Shown here one piece after another: positions 24,394-33,300 of a stretch of DNA of 43,615 nt. The position numbers and the translations under genes were made by a program. The number at the start of each line of letters is the position of its first letter. Position 1 is the stretch's first letter. The DNA is from an uncultured bacterium (GTDB taxonomy: Bacteria > Bacteroidota > Bacteroidia > Bacteroidales > Bacteroidaceae), in the NCBI GenBank assembly GCA_945829115.1, contig CALZTP010000009.1:1-43615 (forward strand). The letters are read 5' to 3'. A model generated the notes under the pieces. That model searched no databases. It saw only the letters and a list, made by a program, of their open reading frames with translations, and was not told the origin of the DNA.

Positions 24394-24903
24394 ATGAAAA
24401 AGTTTTTAGTTATAATAATCACATCCCTCGTATTGTTAAGCAGCTGTAGTTCATATACATCCAATGGAGCTATAGCAGGAGGAATGATTGGGTCGGCAAT
24501 AGGTGGTATTGCTGGCGGACCAAGAGGTTCTGACGTGGGTATGCTAATGGGTGCCGTTACGGGTGCTGCCATTGGTGCTGCAGCAGAAGAGCAGGAGCGT
24601 AAAGAACGGTATCAGCGTGCTTACGAAGACGAGATGTACTACGAATCACGTGCCTACCGAGCTGAGCAACGGGCAAAACGTGCTGAGCAGCGGGCTCGCA
24701 ATGCTGAGGAACGTGCCGCTTACGCTGAGCAGCGTGCTTATCGTGCTGAGAGAAAGGCAAATACTCGCAACTCTGGATTCCGTCTTGAACGCTCTAAAGA
24801 ACCGGGCAGAAAGAACGACTCCATCGTGCGATTCAGGGTAAACCCTTCTGATACTGCTTCTTACAGTCAGCAGGGTGTCTACGACGACCGTATCGAGTTT
24901 TGA
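24394..24903 (+). CDS. Glycine-zipper lipoprotein with heptad-repeat tail
   Basis: A 169-residue lipoprotein: leader ending LSSC (Cys18), then a glycine-zipper segment (about residues 24-66: GAIAGGMIGSAIGGIAGG and GMLMGAVTGAAIGAAA) of the kind that inserts in or spans membranes as packed helices. Residues about 84-118 are five consecutive 7-residue units of the type RAEQRAK / RAEQRAR / NAEERAA / YAEQRAY / RAERKA, an Arg/Glu/Ala-rich helix likely to form a coiled coil. The C-terminus is polar. Function unknown; glycine-zipper lipoproteins are often linked to envelope integrity or stress. It has its own promoter and terminator and so is probably a single-gene unit. Confidence 0.85.
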   Translation: MKKFLVIIITSLVLLSSCSSYTSNGAIAGGMIGSAIGGIAGGPRGSDVGMLMGAVTGAAIGAAAEEQERKERYQRAYEDEMYYESRAYRAEQRAKRAEQRARNAEERAAYAEQRAYRAERKANTRNSGFRLERSKEPGRKNDSIVRFRVNPSDTASYSQQGVYDDRIEF

Positions 24904-24997
24904 GAACTCTCACCATCTCTTTCTTTCTCGTCAAAAAAACTTCTGGTTGACATTTGGTTGGAAAGAACGAAAGGTGGGATGAGTTTTAACTTTGTTG

Positions 24998-25038
24998 AAT
25001 ATCGGTTGCAGGTATAATTTGTGCAGCCGATATTTTTT
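24998..25038 (+). terminator. Terminator after the glycine-zipper gene
   Basis: AATATCGG at 24998-25005 pairs with CCGATATT at 25027-25034, followed by TTTT. A TAACTTTG box at 24987-24994 overlaps its upstream flank but lacks a matching -33 element. Confidence 0.7.
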
Positions 25039-25150
25039 GTGTTTCACTCGATTTTCATCACCTACTGACCTTTGGTCGAAGGTACTTCCACTCAGAAAAG
25101 CAAAAAAAAGTATGTTTTTTTTGCATTTTCACTCGTTTATTCGTACCTTT
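25035..25150 (+). repeat. 116-bp direct repeat, copy 1 (decayed promoter)
   Basis: Matches 25205-25320 with only three differences (25041, and two adjacent bases near 25058). It includes CTGACCTTTGGTCGAAGGT and ends in what would be the -7 box, but reads TACCTTTA instead of TACCTTTG, so it is probably a weaker promoter. Confidence 0.9.
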
Positions 25151-25204
25151 AGATAAGGTAGGATGCATCTCGGAAATAAAAATAAAAGTTTTTTGTCACT
25201 TTTA

Positions 25205-25320
25205 TTTTGTATTTCACTCGATTTTCACTACCTACTGACCTTTGGTCGAAGGTACTTCCACTCAGAAAAGCAAAAAAAAGTATGTTTTTTTTGCATTTTC
25301 ACTCGTTTATTCGTACCTTT
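25205..25320 (+). repeat. 116-bp direct repeat, copy 2 (intact promoter)
   Basis: Second copy, 170 bases downstream of the first. Its last bases plus the next G give an intact -7 box. Confidence 0.9.
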
Positions 25321-25321
25321 G
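25290..25321 (+). promoter_or_regulatory. Promoter of the GNAT gene
   Basis: TTTG at 25290-25293, a 20-base spacer and TACCTTTG at 25314-25321 match the consensus. Start near 25328; leader about 70 bases. Confidence 0.8.
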
Positions 25322-25397
25322 CAAGCGAAAAGGTATCTCCGATACTGTGAGATTATAGAAAGAAAGGGGAGATAATGATTTCAGATAATAAAAAATC

Positions 25398-26534
25398 ATG
25401 GAAGAAATAGAAATCCGAAAGGTGTCTGGATGGAGCGGAATAGATAAATTTACAAGGTTTGGAAATAGCTTGTATAAGGGGTGCAAGAATGCCGTTCCCG
25501 ATCTTTTCTTAGATATGTTGACAACGTTCAGCGAAAAGAAGAATGCTGCCTTTGAGTTCTCTGAGGCACAGTTGTTCCTTGCATATAATGGCAGGGAGAT
25601 TGTGGGACGTGTGGCGGCAATCATAAACCATCGTGCCAACGAGACGTGGAATGTTAAGAATGTGCGGTTCTCATATCTTGACTTCATCGACGATGACGAG
25701 GTGGCAAAGGCATTGCTCGAGGCAGTGGAAGAGTGGGGTAGGGAGCGTGGCATGACACATTGCCAAGGTCCGATGGGCTTTACCGACTTCGACAAAGAGG
25801 GTATGCTTATCGATGGCTTTGACTACACGGGCTCTATGACAACCTTCTATAACTACCCTTACTATCCCAAGCATCTCGAACGCCTCGGTTACGAAAAAGA
25901 GGTGGACTGGATTCAGCTGAGAATGGCCGTTCCAGAGCAGATTCCAGAGCGCTTCCAGCGTGTTGGTGGTCTAATTCGAGATAGATATAACCTTCAGGTT
26001 AAGAAGCTTAGCAGGAGTGAGATGTATGAAGGTGGTTACGGAAAGAAGATCTTTAAGCTCTTCAACGAGGCATACTCCCCTCTCTTTGGCTATTCGGCTT
26101 TGTCGGAGAAACAGATAGACAGTTTTGTGGATATGTATTTCAACATCATCGACATGCGCCTTGTGCCAGTGATAGAAGACAAGGAGGGAAATCTGCTTGG
26201 GGTGGCAGTAACCATGGGAAGTCTGTCGAAAGCACTACAAAAAGCAAAGGGGTCGCTATTCCCATTTGGATGGTTGCATGTTTTTAAATCCTTGAAGATA
26301 AAGCACGAGGATACCGTTGAGATGCTCCTCATTGCTGTAAAGCCAGAATATCAGGGAAAGGGTGTCAATGCCCTTATGTTCTGCGACCTCATTCCTATCT
26401 ATAACCAAATGGGCTTCAAATGGGCGGAAACGGGTCCGCAGTTAGAGACAAACCATAAGGAGTTGAACCAATGGGGTGCGCTAAACCCTCATATCTCTAA
26501 GCGTAGGCGTTGCTATCGTAAGGCGCTGAAATAG
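25398..26534 (+). CDS. GNAT-fold N-acetyltransferase family protein
   Basis: A 378-residue soluble protein. The C-terminal half shows the GNAT acetyl-CoA-binding pattern LIAVKPEYQGKGVNALMF near residues 313-330, preceded by a strand with DRLVPV-like character (DMRLVPVIEDKEGNLLGVAVTM). The N-terminal half (FLAYNGREIVGRVAAIINH ... GPMGFTDFDKEGMLIDGF) looks like a second acyltransferase-like fold, as in Bacteroidetes two-domain members of this kind. The substrate is unknown. It is followed after 47 bases by an envelope-protein gene and then a pectate lyase with no clear internal promoter, so the three may be cotranscribed. Confidence 0.8.
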   Translation: MEEIEIRKVSGWSGIDKFTRFGNSLYKGCKNAVPDLFLDMLTTFSEKKNAAFEFSEAQLFLAYNGREIVGRVAAIINHRANETWNVKNVRFSYLDFIDDDEVAKALLEAVEEWGRERGMTHCQGPMGFTDFDKEGMLIDGFDYTGSMTTFYNYPYYPKHLERLGYEKEVDWIQLRMAVPEQIPERFQRVGGLIRDRYNLQVKKLSRSEMYEGGYGKKIFKLFNEAYSPLFGYSALSEKQIDSFVDMYFNIIDMRLVPVIEDKEGNLLGVAVTMGSLSKALQKAKGSLFPFGWLHVFKSLKIKHEDTVEMLLIAVKPEYQGKGVNALMFCDLIPIYNQMGFKWAETGPQLETNHKELNQWGALNPHISKRRRCYRKALK

Positions 26535-26581
26535 TGTGCATAGGGTGAGAAAGAGAAAAAAAGATATCTACTTCTATATAA

Positions 26582-27748
26582 ATGGAAAAAATAATTTTTA
26601 TGATGATTATGTTCCTGACCGCAGCAACAGTGTCGGCACAGGAACTCTCGGGAATAACTCCTGAGAAAGTGGGAGATGATAAACCATTCAAACATCTCGA
26701 CCTTGGCATCACCGTGGGCACTACAGGCTTCGGAATAGAGCTCGCCATGCCTGTTCATGAGATGGTTAGGGTGAGAGCAGGTGGCACATACGTACCTCCT
26801 TTCAAGAAACGCCTGCACTACGAATTTCAAATCGGTTCCTACACACCTGATCCTAACCTCACCGACAAGGAGAATGCTATTGAGGCTCAGAAGGTTTATG
26901 ATGCTCGCTTTGAGAAACTGAACAACCTCCTCTACAGCATGATGGGTATGAAAGTCGACAACTCTGTTGCTGTTGACGGGGAACCTACGTTCAACAACGC
27001 AAAGATTCTTGTTGATGTGACTCCGTTCCGCGACAAGCGCTGGCATCTTACTGCTGGCGTCTATATCGGTGGTAGAAGAATTGCGAAGGCTATAAACACT
27101 CCTGAGGCAACACGCTCTCTTGTGGCGCTGAGCACCTACAACCAGATGTACTACAAGGCATGTGCCGACAAGCCGATGATTGAATACGGGGATATCTGGG
27201 TCTACTACCCTGAGATTAGTCAGAAAATTCTTAACTATGGCGAAATCAGAGCTTACGTGGGAAAGTTCAAGAACGATGTTCATGCCACTGAGCCTATCTA
27301 CTACGCTTACTCAACCGTAGACCCCGTTTGGGGAAAGCCGATGACGGAGAAGATCATCGACAAGAACGGTAATGAGGTGGAGCGTGAGATGAAAGAGGGT
27401 GGACTTCGCTACGATGTTGGAGACCTTGTCCACAAGGCGGGCGACTCCTATAAAATGCTCCCCGACGAGGAGTGTATGGTGAAGGCGAATGCTTATGCGA
27501 ATGCTGTGAAGCCGTACCTTGGCTTTGGCTATGGTGGTTATATCGATAAGTACAAGCGTACGCAGCTCTCTGTTGACTGTGGTGTGATGTTTTGGGGTGG
27601 CAGACCAAGCATAGTCACCCACGACGGTGTTGACATCGTTCGTGACCTCTATGACCTCAACGATAGTATCGACAGATACGTGAAGTTAGTGAAAGCGCTT
27701 CCTGTATATCCTGTCATTGAGCTGAAAATCTCGCAGAGACTGTTTTGA
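26582..27748 (+). CDS. Exported protein, probably outer-membrane beta-barrel
   Basis: A 388-residue protein with a short signal peptide (MEKIIFMMIMFLTAATVSAQ). Alternating hydrophobic/polar strands such as LDLGITVGTTGFGIELAMPV, MVRVRAGGTYVPPF, WHLTAGVYIGGRR, VKPYLGFGYGGYID and LSVDCGVMFWGG suggest an outer-membrane barrel or a barrel-like fold; the chain ends with IELKISQRLF, a terminal Phe typical of Bam-inserted proteins. No specific family is recognised. Position between an acetyltransferase and a pectate lyase does not reveal its role. Confidence 0.7.
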   Translation: MEKIIFMMIMFLTAATVSAQELSGITPEKVGDDKPFKHLDLGITVGTTGFGIELAMPVHEMVRVRAGGTYVPPFKKRLHYEFQIGSYTPDPNLTDKENAIEAQKVYDARFEKLNNLLYSMMGMKVDNSVAVDGEPTFNNAKILVDVTPFRDKRWHLTAGVYIGGRRIAKAINTPEATRSLVALSTYNQMYYKACADKPMIEYGDIWVYYPEISQKILNYGEIRAYVGKFKNDVHATEPIYYAYSTVDPVWGKPMTEKIIDKNGNEVEREMKEGGLRYDVGDLVHKAGDSYKMLPDEECMVKANAYANAVKPYLGFGYGGYIDKYKRTQLSVDCGVMFWGGRPSIVTHDGVDIVRDLYDLNDSIDRYVKLVKALPVYPVIELKISQRLF

Positions 27749-27852
27749 GAAAATAAGCCGCAACCAGTAAAAACATTTCCTGCCAACTGCTCTGCAGTTC
27801 CAGAAACACAATACAAGAAACTCTGTAGAATCTCTGTAATTTTTAATCGAAT

Positions 27853-30102
27853 ATGAAGAAAACACTTCTTTTGGCATTGCTTTTCTTTACGGTGCTAACC
27901 GCTTTTGCTGCTCTCGAAAAGAAAGGGGAGGGTGGCTGGAACGAAGCGGCGTGGATGGAGTTCACCGGACTCTCTGACGATTATGATGCCTATCACGCTT
28001 ATGTCTCAACAGATGGAGAGGCGTGGACGGCTTTAGATGCTCAGCTTGTGCGCTCTTATGGCTCTTATGGAAGGGTAGATGCTCTCGGACTTCCTGCCGG
28101 TAGCTATATGCTGAAGGTGGTGCCAGTGAGAAAGGGTGTGGAGGCAGCCTCTGAGGCTGTTTGCTCGGAGATGGTGGAGGTGCGTGCCTTCTCTCGTAGT
28201 GGTTATGCTCATCATAATGCGACAGCAGGCGTTGGTGCCTATAATAATGATGGTAGGCTGAAAACGGGTGCTCGCATCCTTTATGTCACTGCCTCTACTG
28301 CCAAGACCGTCTCTATGGAAATGGAGGTAGACAAAGGAAAGTTCGAGACACGCACTGGTTTGCAGAACATTCTGAAGGCTTATGAAAAGGGCAGTGAGCA
28401 GCGCCCTCTTGCCATCCGCATTCTCGGTACTCTGACAACGAGTGATATGGATGCTCTTGGCAGTAGTGCTATCGGTCTGCAGGTGAAGGGAAAGAGTCAG
28501 GCAATGAACCTTACCCTTGAGGGCGTTGGAAACGATGCTACTCTCTATGGCTTTGGCGTCATAGCAAGGAATTGCCGTTATGTGGAGTTCCGAAACTTTG
28601 CCGTTATGCTTCATCCAGAAGACGGTATGAGCTTCGACACCAACAACGAGCATATTTGGGGACACCACCTCGATATCTTCTATGGACAGAACAAGGGTGG
28701 CGACAAGGCGAAGGGCGATGGCTCGTTCGATGTGAAGGGCACGTTCTATGCCACGATAGACAACGTTCATTACTGGGACTCTGGAAAGTGTAACCTCAAC
28801 TCCAATGGTGATGAGGTGGACTTCGTTACCTACCACCATAACTGGTTCGACCATTCTGACTCTCGTCACCCTCGTGTGCGCAAATCGCACCACCTTCATG
28901 TCTATAACAACTACTACGACGGAAATGCAAAATACGGCATTGGCTCCACCACTGGCTCTTGCATCTTCTCTGAGAACAACTACTTCCGTAACTGCAAATA
29001 CCCTATGCTTATCTCCATGCAGGGCTCTGACGTTAACAACGGTGTGGGCTCTTCGTCTGATACTAAGGGTACGTTCTCAAGTGAGGCGGGAGGTATCATA
29101 AAGGCGTTTGGAAACTATATCTCTGGTCAAAAGAAATTCCAGCCGTATAACGCAAACGATGCTGTCAATGCCGTTCATTTCGATGCTTTTGTGACAAGCA
29201 GTCGTGAAGAGAAGGTACCAGAAACGGTGAAGGCTCTAAAGGGTGGCACTGGATATAACAACTTCGATACTGAAAGCGATTTCTATGCATACTCTCCTGA
29301 AGCGGCAGAAGACGTACCAGCCTCTGTCACTGGAAACTATGGTGCTGGACGTTGCCAGAAAGGTGACCTCTTCTTCGCTTTCAACAACTCTGTAGACGAT
29401 ACTGACTCAGATGTCAACACCGCTCTTGAAGCAAAGCTGAAGGCATACTCTTCTGCCTTCGTGAAGATCATTGGCAACCAGTCGTCGCAGACAGAACCGG
29501 GAACAGGAGAGAATCCTAATCCAGGAGAGGACTCTGGTGACAATTCTGGTGACAATCCTGGTGACAATCCTGGTGACAATCCTGGTGACACTCCTGGTGA
29601 CACTCCTGGAAACACCTCTGGCATCTGTCATTTCACCGACAAGAAGCCTTCGTTAGACAATGTGAAGGTCACAGGTAACTACTCTAATAGCAAGGGAACG
29701 GTGGAGTATGATGGCAAGACATACACCATTGCCTTGAAGATGGAGACTGCCACAGAGATCACCATCACTCCTGCCGCTGATGGAACTGTGACTCTCATCT
29801 TTGGCGGCACCACTGTTGCATCAGGAAAGAAGGTGAAGGTGAATGGTGAGAGTGCCGTTGTTGGCTCCGATGAACGCCATTCGTTTGAGGTGGAAAAAGG
29901 CAGTGTGTATACCGTAAAGAAGGGGGATTCCATAAACCTCTTCCTCATCGTGATCTCCTCCAATAGCTCCACCTCTGGCATCACTTCTCTCTCATCCTCT
30001 TCAGAGCGTGGGAATGTGTACACTCTACAGGGAGTGAAGGTGAAGGAGCAGAAAAAGGGAGAGACTTACGTAAAGAATGGAAGAAAATATATAATAAGGT
30101 AG
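27853..30102 (+). CDS. Multidomain PL1 pectate lyase with type IX-like tail
   Basis: A 749-residue secreted lyase. Signal peptide (ending AFAA, about residue 20); an N-terminal fibronectin-like segment (residues about 25-115); the PL1 catalytic beta-helix (about 120-480) with WGHHLDIFYG, DEVDFVTYHHNWFDHSDSRH and PRVRKSHHLHVYNN near residues 325-350, where the Arg of RHPRVR is the expected catalytic base and nearby acidic residues bind calcium. Next comes a linker at about 550-590 made of GDN(P/S)G and GDTPG units, then a beta-rich module (about 600-710) and a C-terminal VYTLQGVKVKE ... YVKNGRKYIIR resembling type A sorting signals. The catalytic part is closer to classical pectate lyases than the two enzymes at 3334 and 16826. 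Confidence 0.9.
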   Translation: MKKTLLLALLFFTVLTAFAALEKKGEGGWNEAAWMEFTGLSDDYDAYHAYVSTDGEAWTALDAQLVRSYGSYGRVDALGLPAGSYMLKVVPVRKGVEAASEAVCSEMVEVRAFSRSGYAHHNATAGVGAYNNDGRLKTGARILYVTASTAKTVSMEMEVDKGKFETRTGLQNILKAYEKGSEQRPLAIRILGTLTTSDMDALGSSAIGLQVKGKSQAMNLTLEGVGNDATLYGFGVIARNCRYVEFRNFAVMLHPEDGMSFDTNNEHIWGHHLDIFYGQNKGGDKAKGDGSFDVKGTFYATIDNVHYWDSGKCNLNSNGDEVDFVTYHHNWFDHSDSRHPRVRKSHHLHVYNNYYDGNAKYGIGSTTGSCIFSENNYFRNCKYPMLISMQGSDVNNGVGSSSDTKGTFSSEAGGIIKAFGNYISGQKKFQPYNANDAVNAVHFDAFVTSSREEKVPETVKALKGGTGYNNFDTESDFYAYSPEAAEDVPASVTGNYGAGRCQKGDLFFAFNNSVDDTDSDVNTALEAKLKAYSSAFVKIIGNQSSQTEPGTGENPNPGEDSGDNSGDNPGDNPGDNPGDTPGDTPGNTSGICHFTDKKPSLDNVKVTGNYSNSKGTVEYDGKTYTIALKMETATEITITPAADGTVTLIFGGTTVASGKKVKVNGESAVVGSDERHSFEVEKGSVYTVKKGDSINLFLIVISSNSSTSGITSLSSSSERGNVYTLQGVKVKEQKKGETYVKNGRKYIIR
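29531..29608 (+). repeat. 15-bp coding repeat in the lyase linker
   Basis: The unit CTGGTGACAATCCTG-type repeat (five codons per turn) occurs six to seven times, encoding GDNSG/GDNPG/GDTPG. The near-identical copies can change number by slippage without loss of frame. Confidence 0.85.
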
Positions 30103-30128
30103 GTGTTCGCTAACCTTTAGCGAACACC
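30102..30128 (+). terminator. Hairpin after the pectate lyase
   Basis: An 11- to 12-bp perfect stem (GGTGTTCGCTA with TAGCGAACACC) with a 3- to 5-base loop starts at the last base of the stop codon. The T-run that follows is poor, so termination efficiency is uncertain. A 14-bp direct repeat (GCTAAGCTCTCCTT twice) lies just downstream near 30148-30176. Confidence 0.6.
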
Positions 30129-30230
30129 CTGTAGTTACTTTCCTTGTTTGCTAAGCTCTCCTTGCTAAGCTCTCCTTTAATACACTTAAATTGTTATTAT
30201 TGCAAAATATTCTATTTTTGACGATTTTTA

Positions 30231-30262
30231 TTTGCGTGAATCAAGAATTATTCTTATCTTTG
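30231..30262 (+). promoter_or_regulatory. Promoter of the HTCS regulator
   Basis: TTTG at 30231-30234, a 20-base spacer and TATCTTTG at 30255-30262. Because transcription starts near 30268, the ATG codons at 30317/30320 and not any upstream start must be used. Confidence 0.8.
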
Positions 30263-30316
30263 CACTGTGATTACCTAAGAATACTAAGTACGTTAGCATA
30301 CTTATCTGAAAAAACT

Positions 30317-33300
30317 ATGATGACAAGAATAATCTTTTTTCTCGCATTCACCTTCGCATGCCTTCATTTGAGCGGTGAAGAGAGCATATTAAAGCAGACA
30401 TATAAGTTCCATCAACTCAGCATACATGATGGTTTGACAAACAACACTGTGAACGCAATGCTCGTGGATAGCAAGGGCTATCTGTGGGTTGCTACCGCCG
30501 TGGGACTGAACAGATACGACGGCTATGACGTAGTACGTTTCAACAATTTCAATGGAGACCGTACAAAGCCAATTTTGAACATCGAGAAGATTCAGGAAGA
30601 CGCTTTAGGGAATATCTGGATAGAGAATACAGATATGCTTGCCCGCTACAACCGCTATACCAACCGCTTTGACCTTGAGATTACAGATTATCTCAACTCC
30701 CTCGGCTTTAAGTTGAAGAAAGGCAAGGCGGTTAGGGTAAAGACCGTCAGCGATGGTGGATTGTGGGTTATTACAGAGAACAAGATCTCCTACCTGAACG
30801 TTAAGAAGAACAAAGGGATAAAGACATGGAACGTGAACATCTCACCATGCCCATATTTCGAAGAGTATCACGGAGAACTGTTCTTAACAGATGCCAGCAA
30901 CCTTTGGCATTTTAGCAGTGAGACAGGAAAGGTTGAGAATATGAGTCTCCCTAAAGCATTCAAGCACGACAAGGGGCATCTGCGCATATATACCGACAAC
31001 GACGGTCTGATATGGGTGTTCTCCATGGTTAGTGAGCATATCTGCTACTTCCCCTCCAGTGATGTGCAGCAGCAGACAATGTTCTATCTTCCAGAAAACA
31101 CTCACTCTGACATGGCACACTCTAAAAGTAATGCCATTCGTGCCATCTTCGACGATACAAGAGGAAAGATCTGGATAGCCACCGACCATAACGGCATCTT
31201 CGTCTTCGACCGCTTTGAAACGGAGTTTCGAAACTTGCGCCATTCAGAGAAAGACGAATCGTCTATCAGTTCCGACAATGTTGCCTGTCTCACCACCGAC
31301 CAGCATGGCACTATCTGGGTGGGGCATTACAACACCGGCATTTCTTACTACAACGAGAACTACAACATGTTCTCTCATCGCCCCATCGCCAATAGCGACA
31401 TAAGCACAATGATGTTCGATAGCAAAGGGAATCTATGGCTCGGAACAGACGGTAACGGACTGTATATAGAACATCCCGACGGTAAGGTGGTTCCTACGCA
31501 ACTGCCAAAGATAACCATCTCTTCTTTGCTTGAAGACAAGAACGGAAACGTCTGGGCAGGAACATACAACAACGGCCTTTACAAGATGAATGGGCAGAAA
31601 GTGGAAGAGGAATATACGGTTGAAAACGGAACGCTTACAAGCAACTCTGTCTGGCAGATGGCAACAGACAGAAAAGGGAATATATGGTATTCCTCTGTCT
31701 TCCAACCACTCTCTCTCTTCAACCCTTCCACAAAAACGGGAAGGTTATTCTTCTCAGAGAATGGAGACAGCATAAACGCCACTTCGGTGATCTCTGACAG
31801 TGAAGGGAATATCTTCAGCGGCACATACTACGGGCTATGGAAATATTCCTCAGTGGAAGGGACAGGAAAGATGATGCACGGAAACGAACGCGGCACACAG
31901 CAGTTCCTGCAGCAGTATATTGGTCCGATGTTCATGGACAACGAACGCAAGCAGCTATGGATGGGTCACAAGACAGGCATAACCGTCTGGGAGGTGGAAA
32001 CAGACTCCCTCTATTTCCTCGATAGAAGCTCCGGACTCCTCGATACCGACATTCGAGGCATAGAGAAAGACCATAATGGCATCTTCTGGATCAGCTCTGC
32101 AACAGGCATCTCCTCTGTCTTTATAACCAAAGGCGAAGACAAGAGTGTCAGCTTCAAAGTTAGAAAGTTCACAAAACGAGAGGGTGTGGAAACAGAATAT
32201 TTCAACACCTTCGCCTTCACACGAAACCTGCGTGAGGAGGTGTTCTTTGGAGGAAAGAACGGATATACCCATATCTTGCCAGCAAGAATAAGCTCTTCTG
32301 ACGCAACGAAGAAACCAAGCTTTGGAGATATCTCCATCGGAGACAGCATTGTGACACTCCCCGAAGGTGAAGAGTGGGGAAAGCAGTCGCTCCACCTCTC
32401 TTACAGCGACCATCTCATAGAGGTGAAGTTCTTCCCTGGAAATCTCCTCAGTGCAAACAGGGTGTTGTATGCCTACCGACTCATTGGATTGAACGACGAA
32501 TGGGTTTACACAACCGAGAACAGTGTGAAGCTCTTCTCGCTCGCTCACGGCACTTACACCCTTGAGGTGAAAGTTGCTGGCGAGACTGGAGAGTGGAGTG
32601 AGGTGAACAGTCTGACGATTTATGTTGCCCCTCCTTTCTACCTCTCTTGGTGGATGATCTGCATATATGTCATACTGCTCGCTGCCATTATTCTTCTCAT
32701 CTCCAGAAAGGTGCACAACAAGCATGAAAAACGAATCATTGAGCAGAGAACAAACATCGAGCAGGAGCAGATGGTGCAGATGTCTGAGATGAAGCTGAGG
32801 TTCTTCACGAACATCAGTCACGACCTCAGAACACCGCTAACGCTTATCACCTCTCCGCTGCAGACACTACTTTCTGAGGAGTCTCTTCCAGAGGACGTAA
32901 AGAAGCGTCTTTCGCTGATAAATAAGAATGTGCAGATTCTGCTTAGTCAGGTGAATAAACTTCTGGACTTCAGACGCTTGGACGTTGGAGGCGAGTCGTT
33001 CAATCCGCAGTCTGCAGAGCTCGTACAGATCATCCGCGACTCTACAATGCTCTTCACCGACTATGCAAGAGACAAGCACATCACTCTCGAATATCTCCCA
33101 CACCGAGAGCGCATCTATGCTAATATCGATGCAGAGAAAATAAAGAAAGTTGTTTACAATCTCCTCAGCAACGCAATGAAGTTCACACCTCCCGAAGGTA
33201 AAGTGACGGTAACGGTTAACGATGAAGAGGGAAAGATTCTTATCACCGTGGCTGACACCGGCACAGGAATCTCCAACCACGAGAAGCAGAAAATCTTCCA

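Larger units (their letters stand above)
24904..25397. other. Intergenic region with duplicated promoter segment
   Basis: 494 bases with no supported gene: a terminator (24998-25038), two copies of a 116-bp segment and the active-looking promoter at 25290-25321. A short reading frame at 25163-25375 runs through the repeat and promoter and is not a gene. Confidence 0.75.

Noticed and set aside
25163..25375. 70-residue reading frame
   Set aside because: It runs through the duplicated segment, the promoter and low-complexity sequence; no ribosome-binding context or domain.
28033..28899. 288-residue minus-strand reading frame inside the third lyase
   Set aside because: Antisense to conserved PL1 catalytic sequence, no family resemblance.
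31955..32821. 288-residue minus-strand reading frame inside the HTCS gene
   Set aside because: Antisense to the Y_Y_Y and propeller region; shadow frame.
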